Origin: Marchantia polymorpha subsp. ruderalis
Taxonomy: Eukaryota > Streptophyta > Marchantiopsida > Marchantiales > Marchantiaceae
Direction of reading: 5' to 3'
DNA length: 64,000 nucleotides
Assembly: GCA_037833965.1 (NCBI GenBank)
Contig: AP031354.1
Location: forward strand, 14,300,001-14,364,000
Every line of letters starts with the position of its first letter. Within the stretch, counting starts at the first letter, position 1. The notes beneath the pieces were generated by a model. It saw nothing but the letters and a program-made list of their open reading frames with translations, had not been told where the DNA came from and made no database searches. The position numbers were made by a program, and so were the translations under genes. Below, in pieces: positions 23,335 to 33,965 of this stretch.

Positions 23335-24390
23335 CACTTAAAAATCATATTCTCAAGTACAAACTACAACCTCAAGTTCTCAGAACTCCTTCAAACTCTT
23401 TCCTCATCCGTTGAGTCTGAAACTTTCCAGGTGATTCAGTCCAGCCGAGTGGAATGTGCCTGCAAATTTTCAGGTCGAGTTGCTACTCCAGTACAAAGAA
23501 TTTGCAAACGCAAAATCTGTTCACCACAACCTCAAATCAGAGCTCCGACCCTAAGAACTGCTGCGAATCATCCCCGTTGGGTCTGAAACTTTCCACGTGG
23601 TTCCGTCCAGCCAAGTGGAATGTGCCTGAAAAATTTAAGGTCGAGTTGCTACTCCAGTACAAAGAATTTGCAAACGCAAAATCTGTTCACCACAACCTCA
23701 AATCAGAGCTCTGACCCTTAGAACTGCTGCGAATCATCCCCGTTGGGTCTGAAACTTTCCACGTGGTTCCGTCCAGCCAAGTGGAATGTGCCTGCAAAAT
23801 TTAAGGTCGAGTTGCTACTCCAGTGCAAAGAATTTGCAAACGCAAAATCTGTTCACCACAACCTCAAATCAGAGCTCCGACCCTTAGAACTGCTCCGAAT
23901 CACCCCCGTTGGGTCTGAAACTTTCCACGTGATTCCGTCCAGCCAAGTGAAATGTGCCTGCAAAATTTCAGTTTGAGTTGCTACTCCAGTGCAAAGAATT
24001 TGCAAACGCAAAATCTGTTCACCACAACCTCAAATCAGAGCTCCGACCCTGAGAACTGTTGCGAATCATCCCCGTTGGGTCTTAAACTTTCCACGTGGTT
24101 CCGTCCAGCCGAGTGGAATGTGCCTGCAAAATTTCAGGTTGATTTGCTACTCCAGTGCAAAGAATTTGCAAACGCAAAATCTGTTCACCACAACCTCAAA
24201 TCAGAGCTCCGACCCTGAGAACTGTTGCGAATCAACCCCGTTGGATCTGAAACTTTCCACGTGGTTCCGTCCAGCCGAGTGGAATATGCCTGCAAAATTT
24301 AAGGTCGAGTTGCTACTCTAGTGCAAAGAATTTGCAAACACAAAATCTGTTCACCACAACCTCAAATCAGAGCTCCGACCCTGAGAACAG
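23335..24390 (-). repeat. 166-bp tandem monomers forming the LINE 5' region
   Basis: The landmark GTCTGAAACTTTCC (or a one-base variant) recurs at 23415, 23581, 23747, 23913, 24079 and 24245, exactly 166 bp apart each time, and partial units extend the array to both ends. Each unit also contains CAAAGAATTTGCAAACGC and CACCACAACCTCAAATCAG. The array abuts the ORF1 start codon on its 3' side (minus strand) and the hAT-like DNA on its 5' side, so it belongs to the LINE. Units are highly alike in the middle, and the one nearest ORF1 is the most diverged. Short ORFs across it are shadows of the repeat. Confidence 0.9.
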
Positions 24391-24405
24391 TAATAAACAA
24401 CCTGC

Positions 24406-25528
24406 ATGAAGTCAAGTACGACCTCAAAGGTGGTATCCCGAGACGCGAATGGTGTCGTTGATAGTGTTCAGTGCCAATTTTGCCGATTCCATGTTCGGGA
24501 GCAGGTTCCTGGTGCCAAACGCAAGCATATCCAGAACATCAAACTCTTTGCACCACCTTATCAAATGTACAACTATCAAGTCCATCACAAACAGGCCCAC
24601 GTGAACAAGTGGGCCGAGTACAAGGTGATCTCGTTCGAGGACAAGAAAGTGTTCTTCAACAAGCGACCGGAATTCAAGTACACGTTGTTTTACTTCTTTG
24701 ACGACGCGAGCTGATATTCACCGTAAGTGCGCCCATTGTCAAAGTTCTGATTGGCGATATGTTCTTCGACTCCGAGGACAAAACGATCTTGACAGAGACA
24801 GCGTTGAAGTTGTTTCGGCGCCATGAGCACGGCAGCTACAACGTCACGATCAAGACGCCGCTTAGGTATTAGCTCGCGATTCAGCACACGTCAGCCGGGT
24901 TGTCATTTAAGCAGACCGCCACCGTCATTCAACAACACCAAAAGCTCACCAAGACAAAAAAATTGACTGGAGCGACTGATGCTTTGGTCAACGGCTACGT
25001 CAGTATTATCGTTGCGGTCGCCATGCATCTCAGTAATCTGATGGAAAATTCGTCCATGTGGACATTCTTGTTTGTGTGTGACTTGAGCACTCACATGGAT
25101 ATTTGATTCATGGATCACCGTCTGGTGGTGGATGGTCTTCTCGTCAACCTACATTGGCTAGCCATTCCCATGTTCGATTGGCACATCGCCATCAACTAGA
25201 TCAATCTGATCACAAAGGTCATGAACATTATCAATTCCGGCTGGCGCGATAAGCTGATTGGACTCTCTTCGAATGGCGAGAACATCATGACAGGCTGTCA
25301 CGGTGGAGTCATCACTTTGCTCAAGCAGCAGGCGACGAATGATGTGCTGAGCGTTTGGTGTCATGCGCACCAGATGGATCTTGTCATGAAGACGGGGTTC
25401 GCCATGATTAACGATGGGCAATTCGTCAATGGAACAAACCGATGAATTATGCATCTCAGCTATTAAGAAAATCTCATCAACGACATTGGCTCGGCGTGTC
25501 CGAAGCTGATCAATTGCGGGCTGCATAT
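24406..25528 (+). pseudogene. hAT-like transposase, N-terminal and central part (broken, split by LTR element)
   Basis: The transposase of a DNA transposon, beginning MKSSTTSKVVSRDANG. Residues about 20-65 resemble a BED-type zinc finger (CQFC, then KRKHIQNIK, then HHKQAH). A central segment at about 25220-25445 reads KLIGLSSNGENIMTGCHGGV followed by VWCHAHQMDLV, which fits the hAT core around the second catalytic Asp and the conserved C..H motif. Between and after these parts there are several in-frame stops (for example soon after codon 102), so it is a pseudogene. The reading stops at 25528, where the Ty3-like element begins, and resumes at 37533. From memory, the closest-looking proteins are hAT-like transposases abundant in oomycete genomes; this needs a search. 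Confidence 0.7.
25525..25528. repeat. Target-site duplication, left copy (ATAT)
   Basis: ATAT directly precedes the first base of the Ty3-like insertion (TGCCATG at 25529), and the same four bases follow its last base (CGACA at 37528). Four matching bases is short; Ty3-type elements usually duplicate five, and the neighbouring base does not match. Confidence 0.45.
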
Positions 25529-25820
25529 TGCCATGTAGTTACGAGTCGGCTCACGCAATTTGGGCAGTTACTATATTTAGACGTGGAGATAGAGTTCGGG
25601 TCACGAGGGATATACAGTCGAGGACGGCTCGAAGAACTCTAGTTCTTTGAGTTGAGCCTGGAAGCGTTGGGAGCGTAGAGCGACTTTTTCCTTTGCGTCG
25701 ACCTGGATTTTTTGAGTGTGGAGTGGGTTGGGCTTGACTCATGTTTGTGACAGTGACGGTTTGTTGCCAATAGGGTAATCGACCGACGGGAATTCCAGTG
25801 AGAAATGTCCCTTTATTTCA
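25529..25820 (+). repeat. 5' LTR, partial (segment Y, 292 bp)
   Basis: Begins TGCCATGTAGTTACGAG and ends CCCTTTATTTCA. It matches 37121-37412 over the same 292 bp with about 19 mismatches by eye, of which about 16 are transitions. Only the Y part of the LTR is present on this side; the 114-bp X part lies at the far end of the element. An internal palindrome-like box CTCGAAGAACT..AGTTCTTTGAG lies at 25628-25651. Confidence 0.85.
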
Positions 25821-25832
25821 CTCGAAGAACTC
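25821..25832 (+). promoter_or_regulatory. Candidate primer-binding site, complementary to the element's own LTR
   Basis: CTCGAAGAACTC starts at the base after the LTR terminus TTTCA. It is not complementary to the initiator-Met tRNA primer usual for plant Ty3 elements. Its complement AGTTCTTCGAG is present inside the LTR (about 37232-37242 in the 3' copy). This is the arrangement expected for Tf1-type self-priming, where the 5' end of the transcript pairs with the site. It is also simply a copy of the left arm of the LTR palindrome, so chance or duplication is possible. Confidence 0.45.
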
Positions 25833-28830
25833 ACGTTTTCTGAAATCGTTGCAGTTTAGGGTTTTTGTTTCGGTGCTTTCCTGGTTGTAGTCTTGGTATT
25901 TTCCGGGTGATTTTCTCAGTTGGGGTTGGAGATTTCTCGTGTTTGTGACGGGACTCTCACGCTCAGTTTGAGCTTTAGGATTTCGAACGAATGTTGTCTA
26001 ACGGAATTGCCTAGGGTTTAGGAGGGCGGACGAGCGATATTCCGAATCTATTCAGATTGGTGGTGTCATCGAATTTTGGATTGCATGCTACTGGAGGCAA
26101 GAGGTTACGAGTGCAAAGTCTTCAGTTTGGAACGAAGATTTTCTCCGAGACACTAGTTCAGGTAGATTTGTCTATCAAGCTTTTCAAGTTGTTTAGAGAT
26201 ATGAAGGAGGTTGAAGCAGACACCGTGGTTAGTGCAACGCAGGAAGTTACAAGATGGGCTTATGGGTGCCTTGTCGTTTGAATGAGATATTGAAGTATAG
26301 AGTTCAGAACTTACCGCACGATTTGGAGCTCATCGTTTTTTTAAGTAACCCCGTGCTTCTTCGTCGGCAAGTAGATCAAATTGGATGTGGCATGTAGCTT
26401 GTGCCGACCGGTAGGCATAATCGTAGGTTCACACTACGAGTCATTCTCCTTCAGATAGGCTAATTGGGAGCTGAGCAAAGCGCAGACTTGTGCTGTATCG
26501 AGCAGAGGTCTCGACGGGTAATTGCAGCATTTACAGCGGATTAGGGTATGGTGACCGGACCAAAGGTTTAGATACTCGTTCATTTGAAGCAGGTGGAGAC
26601 GAGTTGTGATAGGAAATACTGTCGGAGTCAAGGTCTGGTATGTCTTCATTCTGAAAGTCTGCTCCAATATCAAGAGAGGAATTCGAGGGAGAGCTCGCAA
26701 AGGCTAGTTTACTCTGACCAGTTTCTTCCACTTTTCTCATAGACATGTAAACATCGAACGGATTCGCAGGCGGTGTAGGAGATTTCAGAGGTAAAAGAGT
26801 CCTCTGAAACGTGGCTTTATGGGCGTACAGTCATGGTTTGCACAAGAAGCATTTCTATCCACATTTAGTGTACATCATTGTGTACAATGATGTACTCAAT
26901 GAGTTTTCATTGTATTGTACTTTTCATTACAATACAAGGGTAGGCAGTTGATACAATCCTGGAATATAGGCCCTTGACAAACTCCATGCAGTCTATCGGG
27001 AAGGGAATCGATTTCGAGAGAAGTATCATTTTCAGCATCCAACAATCGTTCTGAAGAGTCGGCCTATCACCTTTCAAAACAGTCGTGTGAGTTAAAAAGT
27101 TGTCCGTGCAGCCGTGGTAGAAAAACCTGCTTTCAATCCATTTTGACCAATGATTGGAGGTTTGGGGTGCAGGCTCGTGGGTTCATGATATTATTCTGCA
27201 TCAAACTATCTAGAGAACCTCCTGAACACAAGTCCATACCCTCTTGTGAACTGTATGAATTTGCTTGGTTGCTAGGCGACCGTCTCTTCTGATTTATCAC
27301 ATCCATTTTAGTTTCCCCACCTATTGGAGTTGCCTCTACCTCAGTTGCATTAACTCATCCAGTCAATCATCGAGGTCTTATAAGGAAGGTATTTTTGAAT
27401 GTCTACCTTCAGATGAACAGAAACGTAGAGTAGTCAATACAGTGGCAAATCTTATGTGATTTTCACAAGTACAGGTCTAAAGAAAGTTGTAGTTTGGAAG
27501 CTTTATACACCAGCACCTGTTTCGAGAGCAAGGGCTATAGTTCGGGGTGCAGTGAGAGCACTTGCAGTCCTCACTGAAGGTAGATGACTGATCTGAACCT
27601 CAACTGTGAAGAGTGTCGTTTGTTTGTCATCAGTCATCCTTCCAACAGAATATGATTCATCTCAATATCATGTATCCCTGCAATCAGCCAACACCAACTG
27701 CAAGTTCAAAATCTTAAAGACTTTTTGAGGAGCACGGATTGCTTGCACGTTATGAACGTGAAGGAAGAGAGAGTAGAGAAAATTGTTGGAATAGGGGGAA
27801 AACCATGTATTTCACTCCTAAGTTCGGAATTAGTACCATTGAAGGTTAGTCTAGGTAAGAGACATTGTGTTTCTATTATCAACTTAAATCTTTCTTTTTC
27901 CTGTTATGTTTAGAGAAGTATATTTTTTCTTCTTATTTTCACCCCTATAGTTGAGAATACATTTATCTTTCTTGTGAAACTAAATCTTAACCTGAAGATA
28001 GAGTAGTACTCTGTACTTTCTACCTTGAACAAGTCAAGGTGATTTTTGTGAATTCGTTGGCATACATTCAGAAATGAATTCAGCCCTTTAGTCCAGTGGT
28101 ACATGTGGAAAAATAAAAATAAAAAAATATTCTGAAAAGATTGAGAACTTGCACTCAATCTTACCTATATGAGTTTTTTTGGTTGTGAAGACATGTACTT
28201 CTATAGTTCTTAGTGTGTATGTTTGTTGAGGTAGTGGAAGTATATGTTTTAGCTGTATCTCTTTTCTTATGGTGAACGATTAGAGTAAGTAACGGTTTTT
28301 AGATTCCTTGCCCTAGTGGAAGGAGAGGTGTGATTTGCTGTATGAGACAGCTTGGTGGAGATATCTTCTTTACGACGGGATGAAGGAGATAGCGTTGGGG
28401 GCGTGAAAGAAGCAGACACGGAGCCTGACGAGTCAATGAACTTCTGCGCTACATGTGCACTTGCAAACGGAAGGTGGTAGGGCGATGGAGATCGAATCGG
28501 GATCGCGAAGCAATGCGATGTCCCATGTGTGTTGTCTTGTTTTGTGTTGTGTTTCCTTTAGATTGGAGAGTTGTTGCTAGCTGTTTGCTTGTGTTTGGAT
28601 CCTCTCCAGTCTTGCTTCTTGGTGCGCGCCCGTGTAGGGGTGACGCTGATTTCCGGAGTAATTTTACTCCTGTGTGCTGTCGATAGGGGGCTGGACTTGA
28701 TCACCGGCCGGCCTATCTATGTTTCTCTCACGGTGAGACTGGAGTGATGACCAGTAGACCGTGAGAGTCTTCTTGCGGTGATGACAGGTTAGGTTGCCCA
28801 TACCCCTTAGCTAGTAGGGCTAGAGTAGCT
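25833..28830 (+). other. Three-kilobase leader of the Ty3-like element, with gene-like but unassigned patches
   Basis: No gag-like sequence is seen here. Several patches have composition like plant genic DNA: a GTTTAGGGTTTTTG box near 25856, an open stretch at 26057-26281 (plus), a Ser-rich open stretch at 26531-26746 (minus) and one at 27725-27850 ending near a GT donor-like site. They could be captured host sequence, an older inserted element or chance. Two adjacent hairpins lie at 26870-26937. I do not recognise any protein. Confidence 0.4.
26870..26937. repeat. Twin perfect hairpins in the leader
   Basis: Hairpin 1 has arms GTACATCATTG (26870-26880) and CAATGATGTAC (26885-26895) around TGTA. 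Hairpin 2 has arms TTGTATTGTA (26910-26919) and TACAATACAA (26928-26937) around an 8-nt loop. Both stems are perfect and only 14 bases apart. Confidence 0.8.
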
Positions 28831-30180
28831 CAGTGCGGCACGACGTCAGGGGCGGATTGGGTTATTGGGTGGAGATCTGGCAGTGGTGCCAGTTCAGGTT
28901 TTGTCATCACGGAGCAGTCTAGTGGTCCTGTTGAGGACCGCGGTGGATTTACGCGGAGTGGGTTGAGGTATCGGCTACCTTCACTTATCTCGCCAGTTGT
29001 TGCGGAGGAGGACCAGAGTCTTGCAGACATAGAATCTTCGGTGGTGATATCGTCTAGTGTTCCAACCCCATTGATTTGGGACATGGACGGGATGTACGGG
29101 GCCGTGAAAGGCCCTCGACGGTACTCTGGTGCAGTGAGCACCATCGAGTTGGATGATTTTATTCAGGAGTTCGACACGTGGTGTGACATGCAGTTTCTGC
29201 GTAATCCCACGTTGTTTACACCCTTCTTTGCGTGGAAGGGGTTATTCCAGCATTTGGAGGGACCTCCCATGGACGATTATCATGAGTTTGGGAGAGATTA
29301 TGCTATTGAGATTGATGCATGAAGGCACCATTGGTCTCCGAGCTACTTATCCATTACCCAGGGTGGGGTGGGTACCAGTGGAGGTGCGAGTATCGGCATC
29401 AGTGGAGGTGCGAGTAGTAGCATCAGCGAGGGTACCTGTGGAGCAGTTGGCGCAACTGGTACCAGTACCAGCAGCGATACTGTTAGCATTGCTGGTGGCA
29501 GCACGAGGGGAGATGCTAGTGGCGTAACTTCGTTTAGCCCATTCCTGAGTTCTTCCAGAGATTGAGGAAGAATTATTAGGGGGTGAAGACGGAGAAGTTG
29601 AGGAGCCTCCAGGAGTTTGAGCGGAAGACTGGTGAGAGTCTTCGTGAGGCATACACTCGTATGCGACGGCTAATCTCGGTTACTCACGGTGTGACTGAGG
29701 CACAAGCTGTCTAGTACTGGTATCGGATTTTGGACAGAGAATTGCGGAGGAGAGTGTGTGATGCTACTCTCATGAGCGACTCATCACTCACATTAGCCCA
29801 TGTGTTTACTCTTTCTGAGAAGATTGAGCTTAACATGGTGGAGGAGAGGGTGGTGACGTCTACATTTGCGAGGGACACGACTACTACCTCGCGTATTCCA
29901 CATAGTACAACACAGTCTCGCTCCATGAATGGTGGTACTGGGAGTCGTGGAGGTCATACCCGACATCCTTCAACTCATAGAGAGCCTAGTACGCGGCCAC
30001 CACTGCCTTCATTTTTGGGCCAGCCATAGGGATCGTCATGTTGGACATGCGGAGGTGGTCATATGAGGAAGGATTGTCCCCATGAGAGAGAGGGACAAAC
30101 TCCATAGGCTAGGCCACAGCCAGCACAAGTGACCTGTGATCATTGTGGTCGACCGGGTCACCCTTGAGAGCGTTGTTTTG
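28830..30180 (+). mobile_element. Gag region of the Ty3-like element
   Basis: Capsid-like sequence is seen at about 29090-29310 (RRYSG.. then a FIQEFDTWCDMQF segment) and about 29600-29860 (a REAYTRMRRLIS segment, then LTLAHVFTLSEKIEL), as in Ty3 Gag. Two zinc knuckles follow at 30039-30077 (CWTCGGGHMRKDC) and 30133-30173, both of the slightly short form C-x2-C-x3-H-x4-C. Low-complexity Gly/Ser/Thr-rich DNA lies between the capsid halves. The region is broken in several places. Confidence 0.7.
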
Positions 30181-30977
30181 ACCTTCATCCTGAGTCGAGA
30201 TTTGGAGGTAAAGGTCGTGGCGGTGATGCTCCACGAGGCCGAGGTGGTAGAGGTATCGGTGCCATTGAGCATACCGCAGCGAGTGCTACTTCCGCCACAG
30301 AGAGCGCTATGGCTGCTCGAATTGAGTAGTTGGAGCAGAGGCTTGCTGCTATGGTTGGTCTGGGGGCGAGCACTTCCACACCTTACGAGGGAGAGGATTT
30401 CTCCTACAGTGCGGCATAGGTTGAGGCATCAGTTGCAGTGACCAGAGGTGTTGCCCGCACTTTAGAGCCACGTGGTGCGACTGTGGAGTTGGATCCTTAG
30501 AGGGGTGAGGGTGAACGTCAGTCTAGACTTCCCCACTCTTTTTTGTTGTCGGAGGTGGGCAACAGTTCATCTATGAGACCTGCACCGCCTAGTGACACTA
30601 GAGTGAGAACAGAGGTTCTTACACAATCTGTTGTGGACGCAGACGTGCCATCTAGTGCAGTGATGCGGATGGCCACTTCAGTCTTGCGATCTCCATTGTT
30701 TTCAGCCACGGAGTTGATGGACTCTAGTATTGATTTGGCCCGAGTATTTCGGGTAGCAGCCACGTCGTGTGAGCGTGGGAGAGTCACTGCTACGAGTGCC
30801 GAGATACGTGAGGATACGGTTGAGGGCTCATCCTCAACGTCTACATTTTTCGAGGAGACGACTTGGCAGGCGGCAGAGGCGAGGATGGAGTCCTTACCAG
30901 CTCGCCCAGCCATTGATCGCAAGAGTATTGTTCTTGGTGTATGTACGGTGGATAACTGAAGTGATCTATTTCGGTTA

Positions 30978-31370
30978 GTGAGTTCTACTAGACAGGTTTA
31001 TGTCCCAGCCAGAGTTTTGTTGGATTCCGGTGCACAGCCCTTGATGTTGGGCAAGACTACATGCATTAGTTTGGGTATTCGGAGGTCAGAGTTGGAACCT
31101 TGCCCATTCCAGATCCAGACATCCCTTGGTGGCACCACCGATAGGTCTTACTTTATGATCAGGGAGAGCATAGTAGTGCAATTGAGGCATGATCACCCTC
31201 ATGATAGCTTGCAGTTTGGAGTTTGTGTGGTGGTTACATCAGCACAGTCATATGATGTGCTTGTTGGTGGAGCTGGGTTATATCCAATGGGTTTTCGGAT
31301 GGACTATTGGACGGAGACTGCTGCCTATCGTCTTGGTTGGCATTCTGGCGATGGACGTCTTAGCGAGTTG
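30978..31370 (+). mobile_element. Aspartic protease region of the Ty3-like element
   Basis: Contains VLLDSGAQPLMLG near 31015, the catalytic Asp-Ser-Gly motif followed by the hydrophobic flap-side pattern of retropepsins. The later YDVLVGGAGLYPMGF segment resembles the usual YDVILGMDWL block of Ty3 proteases, with the expected Leu-Gly replaced by Val-Gly. It leads, through a linker of about 120 residues, directly into the methyltransferase domain. Confidence 0.75.
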
Positions 31371-31734
31371 CCAGTGAGATTTATTTCTCGAGATCGACCT
31401 CTTGGATCTTCATCTACGGTCTTAGCATCCGTTGCGGGTTTCAACGGAGTGCTTACTTGGCCTCATGACTTGTTAGAGGGGAACATGTCCGCCGACGATA
31501 CCTCAGTCTACGAGGATATAGAGGAGTTTATGAGTTTCACAGCGGCGGTGACTTCACCCTTAGATGTTCCACGGTGGAGTTCTTGTCAGACACTTCAGTT
31601 GGAGGCTGATAGGTTGGTGAAGAAAGCTTGGAGTGAAGCCTCTTTACCGGCAGAGCCAGAGAGAGCTTCAGCTGATCCGCTAGTTGGTGGTTCTAGCGCA
31701 TTGTCTCCATTGATTGCTACACCTATTGCATGGG

Positions 31735-32735
31735 AGTTTTCCTCAGAGAGCGTTTGTTTGCTGGATCTTTTTGGTGGGATCAGCATAGGTTTGGCAGCGG
31801 TGTTGCAGTCAGGTGTTCTCGTACGGAGATACTTGTATGTGGAGAAGGATGAGACTGCACGTCGAGTCTCTTCACGACATGTTGCATAGTTGATGCGGCG
31901 TTTTTCTTTGTTATTGCCGCGATCAGCTGTCCAGGGATTCCACGAGGCGTTGCCTTCAGACATTTCGTTGCTGGGGGCGCCAGAACTTGACCGCGTTGGC
32001 CATATTGATATGGTGATTGCGGGCTGGCCATGTCAGGGACACACACGCGCTGGACATGGGACAGGGTTGCATGATCCCAGATCTCGGATGTTTTGGGAGA
32101 TGATGCGAGTGTTACGTCATCTCCAAGTGCAGCAGACACGTTCTCCAGCATACATTCTGGAGAACGTACCATTGTTGGATGACACTCGGGCGCAGTTGAT
32201 GGCGAGTGTCCATCAAGTCCGAGCATGGATTGGATCAGCAGTACTGTTTGATGCTGCGAGGGTTGGATCACGTGCTCATCGTGCACGTTTATGGTGGACC
32301 AACCTTTTGCCACGTGAGATATTGCGTCATGCCTATGATTCTGTGTAGCGTGATCATACACTCACCGTTGACAGTGTCTTGGATGTTTTCCGACACTCTC
32401 AGGTGGTGAGAGTTGCTGATATATCGCCTATGGCGTTGATGAACCGCGTAGGTCAAACTCGGATGGCTTTACCTACGTTGGTCAGTTATCCGGCATCACA
32501 TGCATATCGTGAGGGTAGATCTGGACTACTGTGGGATAGTACAGTACATCAGTTGGTGGAGCCTAACGTTGATGAGAGAGAGCGTGCGATGGGATTTATG
32601 ACTGGTGTGATCGCAGCTGCTTCAGTTTCAGAGGCTTCACGTCGTCAAGTTTTGGGTCAAGCTATGGACTTGAACTGCTTGACGTGGATTGTGAGCTTGG
32701 GTTTGACGGAGCAACGTCGTTTGCGCGTTGATTTA
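31735..32735 (+). mobile_element. C5 cytosine-methyltransferase domain inside the Ty3-like element
   Basis: The conserved C5-MTase motifs occur in normal, non-permuted order. Motif I, LLDLFGGISIGLAAVLQSG, lies at about 31758-31814 (S-adenosylmethionine binding), followed by a motif II-like acidic YVEKDE. Motif IV, AGWPCQG, lies at about 32020-32039 with the catalytic Cys. Motif VI, ILENVP, lies at about 32154-32171. Motif VIII-like RARLWWTN lies at about 32280. The motif IX/X-like RERAMGF and LGQAMDLN segments lie at about 32580-32670. The PCQ and DRS patterns look like the DNMT3/bacterial side of the family, and the order is unlike plant DRM enzymes, whose motifs are permuted. Known family role: methylating cytosine at C5. 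In the element it could have methylated reverse-transcribed copies; that is inference. This copy is broken. Confidence 0.85.
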
Positions 32736-32979
32736 GTGGTTAGTACACCACTTGTTAGCTCATTGCCTACCGGGACGGTAGTGGCAATGGCTGGGGAAGA
32801 CAAGCGAGATATTCGTCATCCTTGGAGTTTATGGGACGTGACGAAAGGACTTGCCGGAGTTGCAGCCCATGCAGTTGGAGAGGATTCCTCATGTGGAGGT
32901 GGCTACGAAGGAGGGTACGGAGAACCCTTCTTTGCAGTGTCTAGCGTAGCAACCATTGACAGTGTCGGCTCCCTCTAGT

Positions 32980-33965
32980 GTGTCTATGGAGGAGGAATGG
33001 GAACCATTGATTGGTTCCCATATCACAGGAGAAGAGAGGCGACGATTGACACAATTCCTACAAGACTATAGGAGTTGTTTTGCCTTCAGTATGAAGAAGT
33101 TGAGTGCGTTGATTGGACCCGGTATACGGATAGAATTGGCTAGTGATATGCCAATCTTTCGTCGTTCTTATTGATACAGTGAGATGGAGAGAGATTTGAT
33201 TTGGAGTAGGACGTTAGACCTACTGGAGGCTGGATTAGTGGAGTTATCGCATGATGAGTATGCGTCAGCCACTGTCATGCCGGTGAAGAAGGATGTACAT
33301 GGCAACTACACGGATAGGCGCATGTGTGGAGACTACCGTCATATCAATCGGCAGACGAAGTCCGATAAGTATGCCATGCCTACACTTGAGGAGATCTTCG
33401 ATGTGGTGGGACATGCGAGGATTTTTAGTACTTTGGATCTTCGGGCAGGATAACATCAGTTGTCAATTCGGGAGGAGGACAAAACCAAGACAGCGTTTTG
33501 GGGCGTCAACTCCCACGGCAAGGATTGTTTGTATCAGTGGCGATTCCTACCCTTTGGGTTGAAGAATGCACCTGCCGAGTTTCAGAGGGTTATGGACAGA
33601 ATCCTGGCGGGGCTGGATTTTGTCAGATGTTACATTGATGATATCTTGGTGTTTAGTGACACTGTGGAGCAACATCAGATACATTTGCAGATTGTGTTTG
33701 AGCGATTGAGGGCTCATGGTTTGAAGTTACATCCTGGGAAGTGTAAGTTCTTCCAGGATAAGGTTGAGTACTTGGGTCATGTGATATACCCAGGTGGTTT
33801 AGGAGTTCATCAAGCAAATGTGGAGGCTATTGCACGCATACCTCGTCCCACGGATGTGAGTAGAGTTTGTGCATTCCTGGATTTGGCGAACTACTACCGG
33901 AGGTATGTGAAGGGGTTCAGTGTTATAGCCAAGCCTTTGAATCAGTTGCTGAAGTCAGATCTGTA
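32980..33965 (+). mobile_element. Reverse transcriptase region of the Ty3-like element
   Basis: Clear Ty3 RT blocks are visible: a VMPVKKDVHGNYTDRRMCGDYR segment (seen at 33275-33345), FSTLDLRAG, LPFGLKNAPAEFQRVMD (about 33546-33600) and YIDDILVFSD (about 33631-33660). The last holds the catalytic Asp pair. The connection to RNase H is interrupted by the solo-LTR-like repeat that starts at 33962. Confidence 0.9.

Larger units (their letters stand above)
19254..24390 (-). mobile_element. Nearly complete L1-like LINE, minus strand
   Basis: A non-LTR retrotransposon of about 5.1 kb. In order on the minus strand it has a 5' region of about six 166-bp tandem monomers (24390-23335), ORF1 (23323-22589), a 24-bp gap, ORF2 with apurinic-type endonuclease and reverse transcriptase (22564-19366), and a short 3' UTR ending in about three TTACCA units (19254-19274) instead of poly(A). 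ORF2 carries one in-frame stop in the N-terminal part of the endonuclease and one frameshift between endonuclease and RT, so this copy is close to intact but not competent as read. Related copies lie at 44024-45031, 61190-63975 and at the window end. Confidence 0.9.

Noticed and set aside
23454-24321. Several plus-strand ORFs of 77-110 codons
   Set aside because: They are frames through the 166-bp tandem monomers of the LINE 5' region. The same peptide pieces recur because the DNA repeats, and 166 is not a multiple of three, so no frame stays open.
23335-24390. CRISPR-like array
   Set aside because: The repeat is 166 bp with no short-repeat/spacer structure, and the sequence is eukaryotic.
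24406-25528. Oomycete contamination in the assembly
   Set aside because: The hAT-like gene is decayed and is interrupted by elements whose relatives occur elsewhere in this same window, so it is resident in the genome. Ancient transfer stays possible but is unproven.
31735-32735. A host or bacterial methyltransferase gene sitting by chance beside the retroelement
   Set aside because: The domain follows the protease without a separate start or promoter, and RT follows it directly on the same strand. The order fits an integral pol-region domain better than a neighbouring gene.
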